In this document: one piece after another, positions 42,301 to 52,155 of the stretch
How positions within the stretch are numbered: the stretch's first letter is position 1
Layout: every line of letters starts with the position of its first letter
Source: Christiangramia lutea
GTDB lineage: Bacteria > Bacteroidota > Bacteroidia > Flavobacteriales > Flavobacteriaceae
Length of the DNA stretch: 64,000 bases
Direction of reading: 5' to 3'
NCBI RefSeq assembly: GCF_022489035.1
Contig: NZ_JAKVTV010000002.1
Location: 558,001-622,000, forward strand
Program-made: the position numbers and the translations under genes
The notes under the pieces: generated by a model
The model's input: the letters and a program-made list of their open reading frames with translations, nothing else
The model's database searches: none
What the model was told of the DNA's origin: nothing

Positions 42301-44751
42301 TTAAAGAGCTTTAGCATTCTTTACTTTTTGATTGGTAATAGCAATATCTATTACCTCACTCATTTCTTTTACGTAATGAAATTTAAGACCTTTAAGATAT
42401 TCATCCTTGATCTCTTCAATATCACGTTTATTGTCTTCACACAAGATTATCTCTTTAATTCTTGCTCTCTTGGCAGCTAGAATCTTTTCCTTAATTCCAC
42501 CCACAGGAAGCACTTTACCGCGCAGGGTAATCTCACCGGTCATAGCAATGCTTTTTTTAACTTTCTTCTGTGAAAATAGAGAGACGAGAGAAGTAAGCAT
42601 TGTAATACCTGCACTTGGACCATCTTTAGGTGTTGCTCCTTCAGGAACGTGAATATGTACATTATATTGATCGAATATCGAAGGTATTATTCCTAGCCGC
42701 TCTGCATTTGCTTTAATATACTCCATTGCAATGGTAGCCGACTCCTTCATCACCTTACCCAGGTTACCGGTAATGCTGAGATTACCTTTTCCTTTGGAAA
42801 GAATTGATTCGATAAACAAAATATCGCCACCAACGCTGGTCCAGGCAAGCCCGGTAACTACTCCAGCTACGTCATTATTCTCATACTTATCACGCTCCAT
42901 TTTGGGACTACCAAGAATTTCTATAATATCTTCATCTGTGATCTTGATATTATATTCCTCCTCCATGGCAATATTCTTAGCAGCATATCGCACAACTTTA
43001 GCTATTTGCTTTTCAAGCGCACGAACTCCAGACTCACGAGTATAACCTTCAACGACCTTTTCTAATTGTTTCTTACCAATCTTCAGATTATCTGAATTAA
43101 GACCATGCTCCTCTAACTGTTTTGGAAGTAAATGCCTTTTTGCAATCTGCACTTTCTCTTCAATGGTATAACCAGTTACATTAATAATCTCCATACGGTC
43201 TCTTAGCGCAGGCTGAATGGTGCTTAGAGAATTACAGGTTGCGATGAACATTACCTTAGACAAGTCAAACCCCATCTCCAGGAAGTTATCATGAAATTCT
43301 GAATTCTGCTCTGGATCTAAAACTTCCAGTAATGCTGAAGAAGGATCTCCCGCATTACCCATCGCCAGTTTATCGATCTCATCAAGAACAAAAACAGGAT
43401 TACTGGTTCCGGCTTTCTTTAAACTCTGAATGATCCTACCTGGCATGGCACCTATATAAGTCTTTCTATGACCTCTTATTTCTGCCTCATCCCGAAGACC
43501 ACCAAGCGAGATCCTAACGTATTCACGCCCTAAAGCCTCTGCTACAGATTTCCCTAGGGAAGTTTTACCAACTCCCGGAGGTCCGTAAAGACAAAGAATA
43601 GGAGATTTCATATCATTTCTCAGCTTAAGCACTGCCAGATATTCAATAATCCTTCTTTTCACATCATCTAAACCATAATGATCACGATCTAGAATTTTCT
43701 TTGCCCTTTTAAGGTCGAATTTATCTTTACTGAATTCATTCCATGGAAGATCAAGGAACAGATCCAGGTAATTTCTTTGAATTGAATATTCAGCTACCTG
43801 GGGATTCATTCGCTGCATTTTGGAAAGTTCTTTCTCAAAATGATTCTGAACATCTTCTCCCCATTGCTTGTCTTTAGCTCTTTCGCGCATTTCCACGATC
43901 TCACCTTCATGAGAAACCCCACCCAGTTCTTCCTGAATGGTTTTCATTTGCTGATGAAGAAAATATTCCCGTTGCTGCTGGCTCATATCGCTTTGAACCT
44001 TACTCTGGATATCATTTTTCAGTTCCAGTTTCTGGTTCTCGGTATTCATATGTTTAAGCGTAGCCAGAGCCCTTTCTTTCAGATCGTTCATCTCTAAAAG
44101 CTTTTGCTTCTCCTCAACATTCAAACTCATGTTGGAAGACACGAAATTGATAAGAAAGGAATTACTCTCTATGTTCTTAATAGCGAACGAAGCTTCAGAA
44201 GGAATATTCGGGCTGCTCTTAATAATTTGAAGAGCAAGATCCTTTATTGAGTCTATGATCGCAGAAAATTCGGCGTTTCCTTTTTCAGGACGGTTATCAG
44301 CGATCTCAGCAACTGTGGCATTCATATATGGCTCCTCCGTTACCACCTGAGTGATCTGGAATCTCTTTTTACCCTGAATGATGACGGTAGTATTGCCATC
44401 AGGCATTTTTAATACCCTTAGGATCCTTGCCACTACCCCAACTTTATTTATGTCCTTGGAAGTTGGATTTTCAACCCCTTCATCCTTTTGAGATACAACC
44501 CCTATGATCTTACTTCCGTTGTTCGCCTCGTTAATTAGCTTGATCGAAGCGTCACGACCAGCGGTAATTGGAATTACAACTCCGGGAAATAACACGGTAT
44601 TTCTAAGTGGAAGTATAGGAAGCGTTTCGGGCAGACTCTCGCGATTTATTTCCTCTTCATCTTCAGGCGTCATTAAAGGGATTAACTCTGCATCTTCATC
44701 GATTCCCTGCAATGACAAACTGTCAATATTACCAAACTTTGTTTTAGCCAT
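42301..44751 (-). CDS. lon: ATP-dependent protease La
   Basis: The 816-residue protein degrades damaged and regulatory proteins in the cytosol. It has an N-terminal LON domain ([19 protein letters not shown]), a long coiled-coil part, an AAA+ domain with Walker A GPPGVGKT (390-397) and Walker [10 protein letters not shown], and the protease domain with the Ser713-Lys756 dyad ([11 protein letters not shown] and GGIKEKI). Length fits LonA. It is a single-gene unit; a perfect palindrome overlaps its likely -7 element. Confidence 0.97.
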   Translation of the reverse strand: MAKTKFGNIDSLSLQGIDEDAELIPLMTPEDEEEINRESLPETLPILPLRNTVLFPGVVIPITAGRDASIKLINEANNGSKIIGVVSQKDEGVENPTSKDINKVGVVARILRVLKMPDGNTTVIIQGKKRFQITQVVTEEPYMNATVAEIADNRPEKGNAEFSAIIDSIKDLALQIIKSSPNIPSEASFAIKNIESNSFLINFVSSNMSLNVEEKQKLLEMNDLKERALATLKHMNTENQKLELKNDIQSKVQSDMSQQQREYFLHQQMKTIQEELGGVSHEGEIVEMRERAKDKQWGEDVQNHFEKELSKMQRMNPQVAEYSIQRNYLDLFLDLPWNEFSKDKFDLKRAKKILDRDHYGLDDVKRRIIEYLAVLKLRNDMKSPILCLYGPPGVGKTSLGKSVAEALGREYVRISLGGLRDEAEIRGHRKTYIGAMPGRIIQSLKKAGTSNPVFVLDEIDKLAMGNAGDPSSALLEVLDPEQNSEFHDNFLEMGFDLSKVMFIATCNSLSTIQPALRDRMEIINVTGYTIEEKVQIAKRHLLPKQLEEHGLNSDNLKIGKKQLEKVVEGYTRESGVRALEKQIAKVVRYAAKNIAMEEEYNIKITDEDIIEILGSPKMERDKYENNDVAGVVTGLAWTSVGGDILFIESILSKGKGNLSITGNLGKVMKESATIAMEYIKANAERLGIIPSIFDQYNVHIHVPEGATPKDGPSAGITMLTSLVSLFSQKKVKKSIAMTGEITLRGKVLPVGGIKEKILAAKRARIKEIILCEDNKRDIEEIKDEYLKGLKFHYVKEMSEVIDIAITNQKVKNAKAL

Positions 44752-44773
44752 AATTATATTTAAGTCAAACTGT

Positions 44774-44803
44774 CATCAAAATTAAGAATCCTTAATTTTG
44801 ATG
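44774..44803. promoter_or_regulatory. perfect 13-bp-arm palindrome overlapping the lon promoter
   Basis: CATCAAAATTAAG (44774-44786) and CTTAATTTTGATG (44791-44803) are exact reverse complements with a 4-nt spacer. Each arm contains TAATTTTG in the outward sense, matching TAnnTTTG; the minus-strand copy (44777-44784) is suitably placed for lon. This looks like an operator lying on the promoter, though a transcribed hairpin is possible too. Confidence 0.5.
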
Positions 44804-44960
44804 AGTTATTTAAAAGCCCTGATAAATAAGACTTTCAGATTAATTTCAGATTTTCATATTCAAATATTCAATTCCTGTGCCACGCTTGACCCAAATTATT
44901 TTTTAAAAAGTGTAACAAATAGAAAATAAACCCATCTTTATTACAGAAACCAAGTTTTAA

Positions 44961-45521
44961 TTGACACCAACCATCACACATATTAAAGACCTGGTAGAAC
45001 GTTGCCGTCTTGGCGATCAACGTGCTCAAATGGAAATCTATGACCGTTATTATAAGGCTATGTATAACACTGCCTACCGCATAACAGGTCATTCAGCCGA
45101 GGCTGAAGATATCATGCAGGAAGCTTTTTTAAGTGCTTTTACCAAAATTGAAAGTTTTAAAGAGAATTCCACCTTTGGAGCCTGGTTGAAAAGAATTGTA
45201 GTGAATGAAAGTATTACGGCATATAAAAAGATCGCAAAACTTGGTGAAGTAAGCTATAATGACGAATTAAAGAATGAAGCAGATAACGAGGGTTTCATAC
45301 TGGACTATAAGGATAATAACAGTAAAAAAGTCCGGTTGATCCTGAAACAGATCAAGTCCCTGAAAGAGAATTACAGGCTGAGTTTAACCCTGCATCTCAT
45401 TGAAGGATATGATTATGAGGAAATTTGCGAAATAATGAATATCTCTTACGCCAATTGCCGGACGATGATCTCCAGAGCAAAAGAAAGCCTAAGAAAAAAA
45501 TTAGAGCATCATGAAAAATAA
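44961..45521 (+). CDS. ECF-type RNA polymerase sigma factor
   Basis: The 186-residue protein has sigma region 2 (IYDRYYKAMYNTAYRITG, AEAEDIMQEAFLSAF, FGAWLKRIVVNES) and region 4 (YRLSLTLHLIEGYDYEEICEIMNISYANCRTMISRAKESL). The only in-frame start that gives a normal N-terminus is TTG at 44961, which keeps its level low. It is followed, with an 11-bp overlap, by a membrane protein in the position of an anti-sigma factor, so it probably controls this operon and other envelope genes. Confidence 0.94.
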   Translation: MTPTITHIKDLVERCRLGDQRAQMEIYDRYYKAMYNTAYRITGHSAEAEDIMQEAFLSAFTKIESFKENSTFGAWLKRIVVNESITAYKKIAKLGEVSYNDELKNEADNEGFILDYKDNNSKKVRLILKQIKSLKENYRLSLTLHLIEGYDYEEICEIMNISYANCRTMISRAKESLRKKLEHHEK

Positions 45522-46071
45522 TGACGTTGACAATCTATTTAAAGAGTTAGATTTCGATATCGAAGAGCCACATTCCGGCCATAAAGAGCGTTTTTTCAAA
45601 AAGCTGGAAAATGAAACTCAAGGGCCTGAGAATAAAGGAAATGTTCGCAGACTTTGGGCGCCTGTCATGGGAATTGCAGCAAGTTTCCTTCTGGCATTTT
45701 TCCTATTAGGTGAAGTAATTGCGCCAACTGCTTCAGCAAAAAATACCGATCTGGCCAGCATTTCTCCTGAAATGAAACAAACCCAGGAATTCTATACTGG
45801 TTTAATCCAGAAAGAACTGAATGCTCTTGATGCTGAAAAATCTCCGGAAACAGAAATCATTATCAATGATGCCTTAAAGCAAATGGAAAAACTGGAGCAA
45901 AATTATGAGGGTCTTAGAAAAGACCTTTTAGACAGCGGAAAAGACAATCGTGTAATCCACGCAATGATCCAGAATTTCCAGCAGCGAATTGACCTTTTAA
46001 ATAATGTTTTAACCCAAATAGAAAATATTAAAACACTAAAGAACCAGAATCATGAAGACAATATTATCTAG
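45511..46071 (+). CDS. putative anti-sigma factor, single-pass membrane protein
   Basis: A 186-residue protein: a 45-residue acidic cytosolic N-terminus (DNLFKELDFDIEEPHSGHKERFFKKLE), one membrane helix (about 51-68, VMGIAASFLLAFFLLGEV) and a helical extracytosolic part. The shape and the overlap with the ECF gene upstream and the DUF4097-like gene downstream suggest it holds the sigma factor at the membrane. It has no zinc-type anti-sigma motif (HxxxCxxC), so the mechanism is not clear. Confidence 0.82.
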   Translation: MKNNDVDNLFKELDFDIEEPHSGHKERFFKKLENETQGPENKGNVRRLWAPVMGIAASFLLAFFLLGEVIAPTASAKNTDLASISPEMKQTQEFYTGLIQKELNALDAEKSPETEIIINDALKQMEKLEQNYEGLRKDLLDSGKDNRVIHAMIQNFQQRIDLLNNVLTQIENIKTLKNQNHEDNII

Positions 46072-47170
46072 TATACTAATCTTTGCAGCGCTAGCCCCTG
46101 GCCTCCCTAACTTCGATCTTTCGGAAACTAACCGCTGTGTGAAAAGAACTGAATTTACAGGAAAACACACCAAGGAAAAGAAGATCAGAAAAGAATTCAG
46201 TGTAAGCGCAGATTCACAACTGAACATCGATAACAGTTATGGGAATGTAGATATTACCACCTGGGACCAAAACCGGGTACAAATAGAGGTTATTATCAAG
46301 ACCAACGGGAACGATGAGGAAGAAGTTGAAAAAAAACTAGAAGATATCAATGTAGAATTCAATCAGAATAACTCTGGTGTTAGCGCTAAGACCAGATTCT
46401 CAAAGAAAGAGAAATCCTGGTGGAAAGACCTGTTTGATGGTTTTGACAATGTGAACATGGAAGTGAATTACATAGTTAGAGCTCCCATAAGCAATCATCT
46501 GGGCATTAGCAATGACTATGGTGGAATTTATATAGATAAAACCACAGGAAATACCAGTATCAATTGCGATTACGGAAAACTGGACCTGGGAGAACTTAGA
46601 GGAAGATCCAATGCACTTACTTTCGACTATACCCGTAGTAGTAAAATAGACTATGTGACCAATGCGACCATCAATGCAGATTACTCAGATTTTGAAGTCA
46701 TAGAAGCAGAACAATTGGTTATCACGGCAGATTATTCTAAATCTAAAATCGGAAAGGTTTCTAAACTGGAGTATAATTGTGACTACGGAAGTGTGGAGAT
46801 AGATAAGGTAAAAGTACTTATTGGAAATAGCGATTACCTTACTTCGAAGATCAACCGAATATTCACTTCCGCAGACCTCAACATGGACTATGGATCACTT
46901 TCTATAGACAAAGTTGTTAAAGGTGCAAAAAGCATCAATATCGACACTGATTACGCCGGGATAAAATTAGGATTCGACCGTGAAATGAGCATGGATTTCG
47001 ATGTCAAGACATCCTACGGAGGAATTAACGGATTAGATGAATTGAATGTTCAGAGAAACGAAAGCAGGAATAGCAGTAATTCTGCATCTGGATATTATGG
47101 TTCTGCTAACGCAGGTGCCCGAATAAACATTACTACCAGCTACGGAAGCGTAAAATTTTATAAAAATTAA
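46052..47170 (+). CDS. DUF4097-like beta-helical envelope protein
   Basis: The 372-residue protein has a signal-like N-terminus (MKTILSSILIFAALAPGLP) and then repeated short strands with DYG or DYS turns, for example GNTSINCDYGKLDLGEL, ATINADYSDFEVIEAEQ, KLEYNCDYGSVEIDKV and NMDYGSLSIDKV. This is the layered pattern of DUF4097-type right-handed beta structures. It probably sits in the periplasm or on the outer membrane. It overlaps the anti-sigma-like gene by 20 bp and is 20 bp before the DUF2807 gene. Confidence 0.85.
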   Translation: MKTILSSILIFAALAPGLPNFDLSETNRCVKRTEFTGKHTKEKKIRKEFSVSADSQLNIDNSYGNVDITTWDQNRVQIEVIIKTNGNDEEEVEKKLEDINVEFNQNNSGVSAKTRFSKKEKSWWKDLFDGFDNVNMEVNYIVRAPISNHLGISNDYGGIYIDKTTGNTSINCDYGKLDLGELRGRSNALTFDYTRSSKIDYVTNATINADYSDFEVIEAEQLVITADYSKSKIGKVSKLEYNCDYGSVEIDKVKVLIGNSDYLTSKINRIFTSADLNMDYGSLSIDKVVKGAKSINIDTDYAGIKLGFDREMSMDFDVKTSYGGINGLDELNVQRNESRNSSNSASGYYGSANAGARINITTSYGSVKFYKN

Positions 47171-47190
47171 TCGACCAAATAACTAACATC

Positions 47191-47913
47191 ATGAAAAAAG
47201 TCATTTTATTATTTAGCATTTGCATGTTATCCCTATCCTGTGTTAACGCACAATGGAATACAGAAAAAGTAAAAGGTAACGGTGATCTTACAAGCACAAA
47301 CAGAAATACAGGCCCGTATGATGAAATTCAGCTTGTAGGTTCAATGAACGTTGAACTGATTTCTGGAAAGGAAGGAACCGTAAAAGTTGAAGCCGAGAGT
47401 AACCTGCAGGAATTTATAGTCACAGAGGTGAAGAACGGAACTTTAAAGATTTCTACTGAAGACGGATACAGCCTTTATCCAAAGGAGAAACTTCTAATTA
47501 CTGTGCCCGTAGAAGCCGTAAATGCGGTTTCTGTAACAGGTTCAGGGGATCTATGGACAAAAGATGTACTCAAAGCAACTAATATGAAAGTCCAGGTAAC
47601 CGGTTCTGGAGATATGAAACTGGAACTGGAAGTACAGGACCTTGAAGGAGCAGTAACTGGATCTGGTGATGTAAAACTGAAAGGAAGAAGTCAGAATTTC
47701 GAATGCACGGTTACCGGAAGTGGAGATTTTGAAGCTTATGATCTAGAGGCCGAGAACGTAGAAGCCAGGGTTTCAGGCTCTGGGGATATTATGGTTTACG
47801 CCAGTAAATCTTTAAAAGCAAAAGTTTCAGGTTCTGGAGATATTGTTTATAAAGGAAATCCTGAAAAACAGGATTTTAGCACACATGGCTCCGGCGGTGT
47901 AACTTCCTTTTAA
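47191..47913 (+). CDS. head GIN domain (DUF2807) protein
   Basis: The 240-residue protein has a signal peptide (MKKVILLFSICMLSLSCVNAQ; the Cys could be a lipobox, but SCVNAQ also fits signal peptidase I). The DUF2807 fold shows as six evenly spaced GSGD motifs, one per coil of a beta-helix (GSGDLW, GSGDMK, GSGDVK, GSGDFE, GSGDIM, GSGDIV). Proteins of this family are described as putative auto-transporter adhesin heads. It closes the ECF operon. Confidence 0.9.
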   Translation: MKKVILLFSICMLSLSCVNAQWNTEKVKGNGDLTSTNRNTGPYDEIQLVGSMNVELISGKEGTVKVEAESNLQEFIVTEVKNGTLKISTEDGYSLYPKEKLLITVPVEAVNAVSVTGSGDLWTKDVLKATNMKVQVTGSGDMKLELEVQDLEGAVTGSGDVKLKGRSQNFECTVTGSGDFEAYDLEAENVEARVSGSGDIMVYASKSLKAKVSGSGDIVYKGNPEKQDFSTHGSGGVTSF

Positions 47914-47930
47914 AATTTCAGTAATCCTTG

Positions 47931-47957
47931 AAAAACCTGCTTAACGCAGGTTTTTTT
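47931..47957. terminator. bidirectional intrinsic terminator
   Basis: AAAAACCTGC (47931-47940) pairs with GCAGGTTTTT (47946-47955) around a 5-nt loop and ends in a T run. It lies between the DUF2807 gene and the 3' end of the MFS gene. Confidence 0.85.
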
Positions 47958-49281
47958 ATGCTTTTACACTTCGTTTTGGGACCCGCATTAATAATATCAC
48001 TCCGGCTATAAAGAAAATAACTAAAAACAAGATTGCATTCCTCACACTTCCGGTTTCTTGGGCGACATACCCATACAACGACATTCCTATAACAATTCCT
48101 ATTTTTTCCGAAACATCATAAAAACTGAAATAACTGGCCGTATCTACTGCATTCTTGGGCAGCATCTTCGAGTAAGTAGACCTTGATAAAGACTGAATCC
48201 CTCCCATAACCAGACCTACTGAAGCCGCTGCGGCATAGAACTGTACCGGGGTTGTGATAAAATAGGCATATCCGCAAATGGCAATCCAGAAGAGATTAAT
48301 TAGGATAAGGATTTTTATATCTCCATACCTAATGGCTAACCTGGAAGTTAAAGTAGCTCCGGCTACCGCAACCAATTGAATTAAAAGAATGCTTACAATC
48401 AATCCGGTAGTTGGGTCCTGATCACCCCACTGCAGCTCTTCGATCCCAAAATAGGTGGCGATAAGCATTATAGTTTGTACCGCCATACTATACACAAAGA
48501 AAGCAATGAGATAGCGCTTAAGCGACTTATCTCGTTTCAAGGAATTCCAGATTCCTTTAAGCTCCCTGAACCCGTTAAACAGAACTCCCATTGTTAACTT
48601 AGCCTTTTTATTTCCTGCAGGTAGGTAATAGTAGGTGTACTGGCTAAAACCAATCCACCATATGCCAGTAAGAACGAAAGATAACCTGGTAGGTAGTCCC
48701 TCATCCTCGAACCCAAACCAGTCGTGTTTCAGAATCATTAATAAACAAAGAATAAGTAAGATCACACTTCCTATATATCCCAGAGAAAAACCTTTTGCAC
48801 TAGCCTTATCCTGCTGTTCCGGGTAGGCAATATCAGGAAGGTAAGAATTATAGAAAACAAGGCTGGACCAGAACCCGATAAGGGCTAGAAAATAACAGAG
48901 CAAACCGAACCATAAAAATTCCAGATTAAACCAGAACAATCCAATGCAGGAAACTGCACCAAGGTAGCAGAAGAATTTCAGGAAGTTCTTCTTATTCCCA
49001 ACATAATCGGCAATTCCAGATAAAAACGGACTTAAAAAACTAACCACCAGAAATGCACTGGCGGTAACATAACTAATTAGAGTATCGTTGTTAAGTTCAA
49101 AACCCAGGAAATTAACAGTATCACTTACCTTATTTCCTTCACTATCCTTGATGATGGTTAGGGCACCATAAAAAATAGGAAATATGGCTGAGGAGATAAC
49201 AAGACTATAAACCGAATTGGCCCAATCGTAAAAAGCCCAGGCGTGCAATAGCTTTTTACTTCCTTTTGGTAGTTGCTTCAT
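47956..49281 (-). CDS. MFS transporter, UMF1/Atg22-like
   Basis: The 441-residue membrane protein has about 12 hydrophobic segments. The N-terminal WAFYDWANSVYSLVISSAIFP is typical of the Atg22-like (UMF1) branch of the major facilitator superfamily, as are SGIADYVGNKKNFLKFF and GGIQSLSRSTYSKMLPK. The branch is often annotated as a permease of unknown substrate. It is transcribed after the M48 protease gene but separated from it by a terminator. Confidence 0.92.
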   Translation of the reverse strand: MKQLPKGSKKLLHAWAFYDWANSVYSLVISSAIFPIFYGALTIIKDSEGNKVSDTVNFLGFELNNDTLISYVTASAFLVVSFLSPFLSGIADYVGNKKNFLKFFCYLGAVSCIGLFWFNLEFLWFGLLCYFLALIGFWSSLVFYNSYLPDIAYPEQQDKASAKGFSLGYIGSVILLILCLLMILKHDWFGFEDEGLPTRLSFVLTGIWWIGFSQYTYYYLPAGNKKAKLTMGVLFNGFRELKGIWNSLKRDKSLKRYLIAFFVYSMAVQTIMLIATYFGIEELQWGDQDPTTGLIVSILLIQLVAVAGATLTSRLAIRYGDIKILILINLFWIAICGYAYFITTPVQFYAAAASVGLVMGGIQSLSRSTYSKMLPKNAVDTASYFSFYDVSEKIGIVIGMSLYGYVAQETGSVRNAILFLVIFFIAGVILLMRVPKRSVKA

Positions 49282-49292
49282 GCTCTAAAAAT

Positions 49293-49325
49293 AGAAAAAG
49301 CCACCGAATCTGGTGGCTTTTCAAT
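49293..49325 (-). terminator. intrinsic terminator of the M48 peptidase gene
   Basis: AAAAGCCACC (49296-49305) pairs with GGTGGCTTTT (49312-49321), with T residues following on the minus strand. Confidence 0.75.
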
Positions 49326-49342
49326 TTTATTTTTAAGTTTTC

Positions 49343-50164
49343 TTATTTGAAACTTGTTACTCCGTACTTTCTGGCCTCAGCGATTGCATCAGGAGCCCAT
49401 TTAGTAAGATTATTAATCCTGGTCTGATTAGACGGGTGGGTACTTAAGAATTCTGGTGGAGCCTGCCCGCTGCTGTTAGCCTGCATTCTCTTCCAAAGCT
49501 CAGGTGCTTCCCGAGGATCATACCCGGCAATTGCCATCATAGTTAAACCAATTCTATCAGCCTCAGCCTCGTGACTTCTGCTAAATGGCAACATTACACC
49601 TACAGTAGTTCCTAAACCATAAGCCTGAGCGAAAATCTGCTGCGTAGACTCGCTTCTTCCACTTACCGCTACAGAACCCGCCACTGCTCCTAGTTGTTGA
49701 AGCTGGGCGGCGCTCATTCTTTGTGCACCGTGATCTGCCAAGGCGTGGGCGATCTCGTGAGCCATGATGGTTGCTAAGCCATTTACATTTTGAGCTTCAT
49801 CAAGAATTCCAGTATAAACAACAACTTTACCTCCAGGCATAGCAAAAGCATTCGCCTGGTCATTCTTTACAAGGTTGAACTCCCAGCGAAAATCATTCAT
49901 GAAGCCCTGGTAACCGTTAGCATTAAGGTAACGCTCTGCGGCATTAACAATATTTTCTCCAAGATTTTTAACCCTTCTAGATTCTTCGGTATTTCTAACC
50001 ACATCTGCCTCCTTCAAAAACTGATTGTATTGTTCGAATGATGCAGGAAAAAGTTGATCGTTAGAGACGAAATTGAGATTACTTTCCCCGGTAAACGGGT
50101 TGGTCTTGCAAGACACTACCAACAGTAGCGCACTTAACCATAAAAAGGTATTTTTGAAATTCAT
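49343..50164 (-). CDS. M48 family metallopeptidase, lipoprotein
   Basis: The 273-residue protein has a lipobox ending LVVSC (C19), then the zinc-protease core: HEIAH at 136-140 with the two His ligands and Glu, and SHEAEADRIGLTMM supplying the third ligand Glu. It matches the BepA/LoiP-like, single-domain M48B group, which cares for outer-membrane protein quality. It is a monocistronic gene, divergent from the alpha/beta hydrolase at 50355. Confidence 0.95.
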   Translation of the reverse strand: MNFKNTFLWLSALLLVVSCKTNPFTGESNLNFVSNDQLFPASFEQYNQFLKEADVVRNTEESRRVKNLGENIVNAAERYLNANGYQGFMNDFRWEFNLVKNDQANAFAMPGGKVVVYTGILDEAQNVNGLATIMAHEIAHALADHGAQRMSAAQLQQLGAVAGSVAVSGRSESTQQIFAQAYGLGTTVGVMLPFSRSHEAEADRIGLTMMAIAGYDPREAPELWKRMQANSSGQAPPEFLSTHPSNQTRINNLTKWAPDAIAEARKYGVTSFK

Positions 50165-50354
50165 GAAATTTGGTTTTTAGATTGTTAAAAGTACAAAAGC
50201 GGCAATATCACTACAGATTGTTTAAGTATGATTTAACAGTAATCATAGAACCAAAAACAATACCATTTTTGATATTTGCAGCGTTTACGGGCTACTACAG
50301 GCCTTTTAACGATTTTGTTATTCTTTTTATAATAAAATGTAGAATTCTTAAAAT

Positions 50355-51233
50355 ATGACTAAAAAAACTAAGGACAACACCCCTGTACAAAGACTTTTGG
50401 TTCCCTCCTATATACTTGTCCTTTCAAAAATACTTACCTCTATTTCACCATTCCTGGCAAGTAGATTTGCGGCCAAATTATTTTTGACTCCCTTCAAGTA
50501 CAAGTTACCAGAACGAGAAAAGGAAATGGATGAAAATTCTATTCAAAAAAAGGTTTTGGTTCCTAAAATGAACAGGGAAATAATTACTTACGAATATGGA
50601 AATGGTGTAAAGAAAGTACTTCTGGTTCACGGGTGGAGTGGCCGTGGAACCCAGCTGGCAAAAATTGCTGAGGCTTTAAATGAAGAAGGTTTCAAATGCT
50701 ATAGTTTTGATGCTCCCGCTCATGGCAAACTTGAAGGGAAGATGAGCATGATGCCCTTCTTTATAGAATCTATTCATCATATGGACGAGCTTTACGGACC
50801 CTTTGATGTTGTGATTGGTCATTCTCTTGGAGGAATGTCCTCTCTTAGAGCAATAAGAAATGGGCTTGATGTCAAGAAACTGGTAATAATAGGTACGGCG
50901 AATAATATTTCGGAGATCACCAGGCATTTCGCTCAGAACATGAAAATGAACGACAAGGTTGCTAAAAAGATGAAGAATTACCTTGATAAAAAGTTTAATG
51001 AAGATATGGATATTTTATCTGGAGGGGAATCTGCAAAATATGTATCTACTCCTACCCTGGTAATCCATGATGAGGAGGATGTAGATGTAAAGGTGAATTC
51101 AGCTCATGAAATCCATAGCGAATTAGAAAACAGCGAGTTAATGATCACCAAAGGTTTGGGACATCGGCGTATTTTAGGGAATAAGGAGGTAATTAACAAA
51201 ATAACAACTTTTATCGCGGCACAATCTTTGTAA
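50355..51233 (+). CDS. alpha/beta hydrolase
   Basis: The 292-residue protein has a hydrophobic or amphipathic N-terminal stretch (residues 14-44), then KKVLLVHGWSGRGTQLAKIAE, the nucleophile elbow VIGHSLGGMSSLRA, an acid in VIHDEEDVDVKV and the catalytic His in GLGHRRILGNKEV. The pattern LVHGWSGRG is typical of a Bacteroidota hydrolase group of unknown substrate. It precedes the msrB pair by 19 bp and probably shares their transcript. The 190-bp gap upstream of it holds no supported gene. Confidence 0.9.
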   Translation: MTKKTKDNTPVQRLLVPSYILVLSKILTSISPFLASRFAAKLFLTPFKYKLPEREKEMDENSIQKKVLVPKMNREIITYEYGNGVKKVLLVHGWSGRGTQLAKIAEALNEEGFKCYSFDAPAHGKLEGKMSMMPFFIESIHHMDELYGPFDVVIGHSLGGMSSLRAIRNGLDVKKLVIIGTANNISEITRHFAQNMKMNDKVAKKMKNYLDKKFNEDMDILSGGESAKYVSTPTLVIHDEEDVDVKVNSAHEIHSELENSELMITKGLGHRRILGNKEVINKITTFIAAQSL

Positions 51234-51252
51234 TTTTATCAAAAAGATTGCT

Positions 51253-51744
51253 ATGAAAAAGATACTGATATTTACCGTTTTGGCTACATTTCTTGTTAGC
51301 TGTAACGGAAATGCCCAAAAAAATTCAGATAAAGAAACTTCAAAAAATTATGAAGTTTCTAAGTCTGAAGAAGAATGGAAAAATGAACTTACCTCACAGG
51401 AATTCGCCGTATTAAGAAAAGCTGCTACCGAAACTCCGTTTACAAGTGACCTTTTGGACATAAAGGAACCTGGAACTTTTATTTGCGCAGCCTGTGGAAA
51501 TGAATTATACAAAACCAAGCATAAATTTGAAAGCGGTACCGGCTGGCCTAGCTTCGACAGAGCTGTTGAAGGTGGAGTGGCTTTTGGAAGTGATTCCAAA
51601 TTAGGATACCAAAGAGATGAAGTTCATTGTGCCAGATGTGGTGGGCACCTTGGTCATGTCTTTAATGATGGTCCGAAGGAAACCACTGGAAAAAGACATT
51701 GTATCAATGGCGTTGCCATGGACTTTAAACCAGATTCAGAATAA
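51253..51744 (+). CDS. msrB: methionine-R-sulfoxide reductase, lipoprotein form
   Basis: The 163-residue protein carries a lipoprotein signal (FLVSC, C17), so it acts outside the cytosol. The MsrB domain has the zinc pairs CAACG and CARCG, FESGTGWPSFDRAV, GGHLGHVFNDGP and the catalytic Cys in RHCINGVAM. It repairs methionine-R-sulfoxide in proteins. It is 2 bp upstream of a second msrB without a signal. Confidence 0.95.
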   Translation: MKKILIFTVLATFLVSCNGNAQKNSDKETSKNYEVSKSEEEWKNELTSQEFAVLRKAATETPFTSDLLDIKEPGTFICAACGNELYKTKHKFESGTGWPSFDRAVEGGVAFGSDSKLGYQRDEVHCARCGGHLGHVFNDGPKETTGKRHCINGVAMDFKPDSE

Positions 51745-51746
51745 TT

Positions 51747-52139
51747 ATGAAAAAGTATAATATAGAAAAGAGCGAGGACGAGTGGAAAAAAGAACTTTCT
51801 CCTGAACAGTACAGAGTTCTAAGGGAGAAAGGTACTGAAGCACCTCATACCGGGAAGTACAATCTGCATTTCGACGAAGGAGAATATAAATGCGCTGCTT
51901 GTGGAGAAAAACTTTTTGAAAGCGATTCAAAATTCGATAGCGGCTGTGGATGGCCCAGTTTTGATGAAGCGATCGAAGGAAAAGTAGAATATATCCAGGA
52001 CAGAACCTTCGGAATGATTCGTACAGAAATACTTTGTTCTAACTGCGGAAGTCATCTTGGCCACGTTTTTGATGATGGTCCTACAGATACCGGTCAGCGC
52101 TACTGTGTGAACTCGGCCAGTATTGAATTTAATAAATAA
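51747..52139 (+). CDS. msrB: methionine-R-sulfoxide reductase, cytosolic form
   Basis: The 130-residue protein has no signal peptide, and is a complete MsrB domain: CAACG and CSNCG zinc pairs, FDSGCGWPSFDEAI, GSHLGHVFDDGP and the catalytic RYCVNSASIEF. Its WP-region has an extra Cys (SGCGWPS) absent from the neighbour, a possible resolving cysteine. It is coupled to the upstream copy (2 bp spacing). Confidence 0.95.
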   Translation: MKKYNIEKSEDEWKKELSPEQYRVLREKGTEAPHTGKYNLHFDEGEYKCAACGEKLFESDSKFDSGCGWPSFDEAIEGKVEYIQDRTFGMIRTEILCSNCGSHLGHVFDDGPTDTGQRYCVNSASIEFNK

Positions 52140-52155
52140 CTAAAACCGATAAATC

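Noticed and set aside
50170-50358. A 62-residue frame upstream of the alpha/beta hydrolase
   Set aside because: It has no recognisable features and overlaps the region where the divergent promoters must lie; a near-consensus -7 element is inside it.
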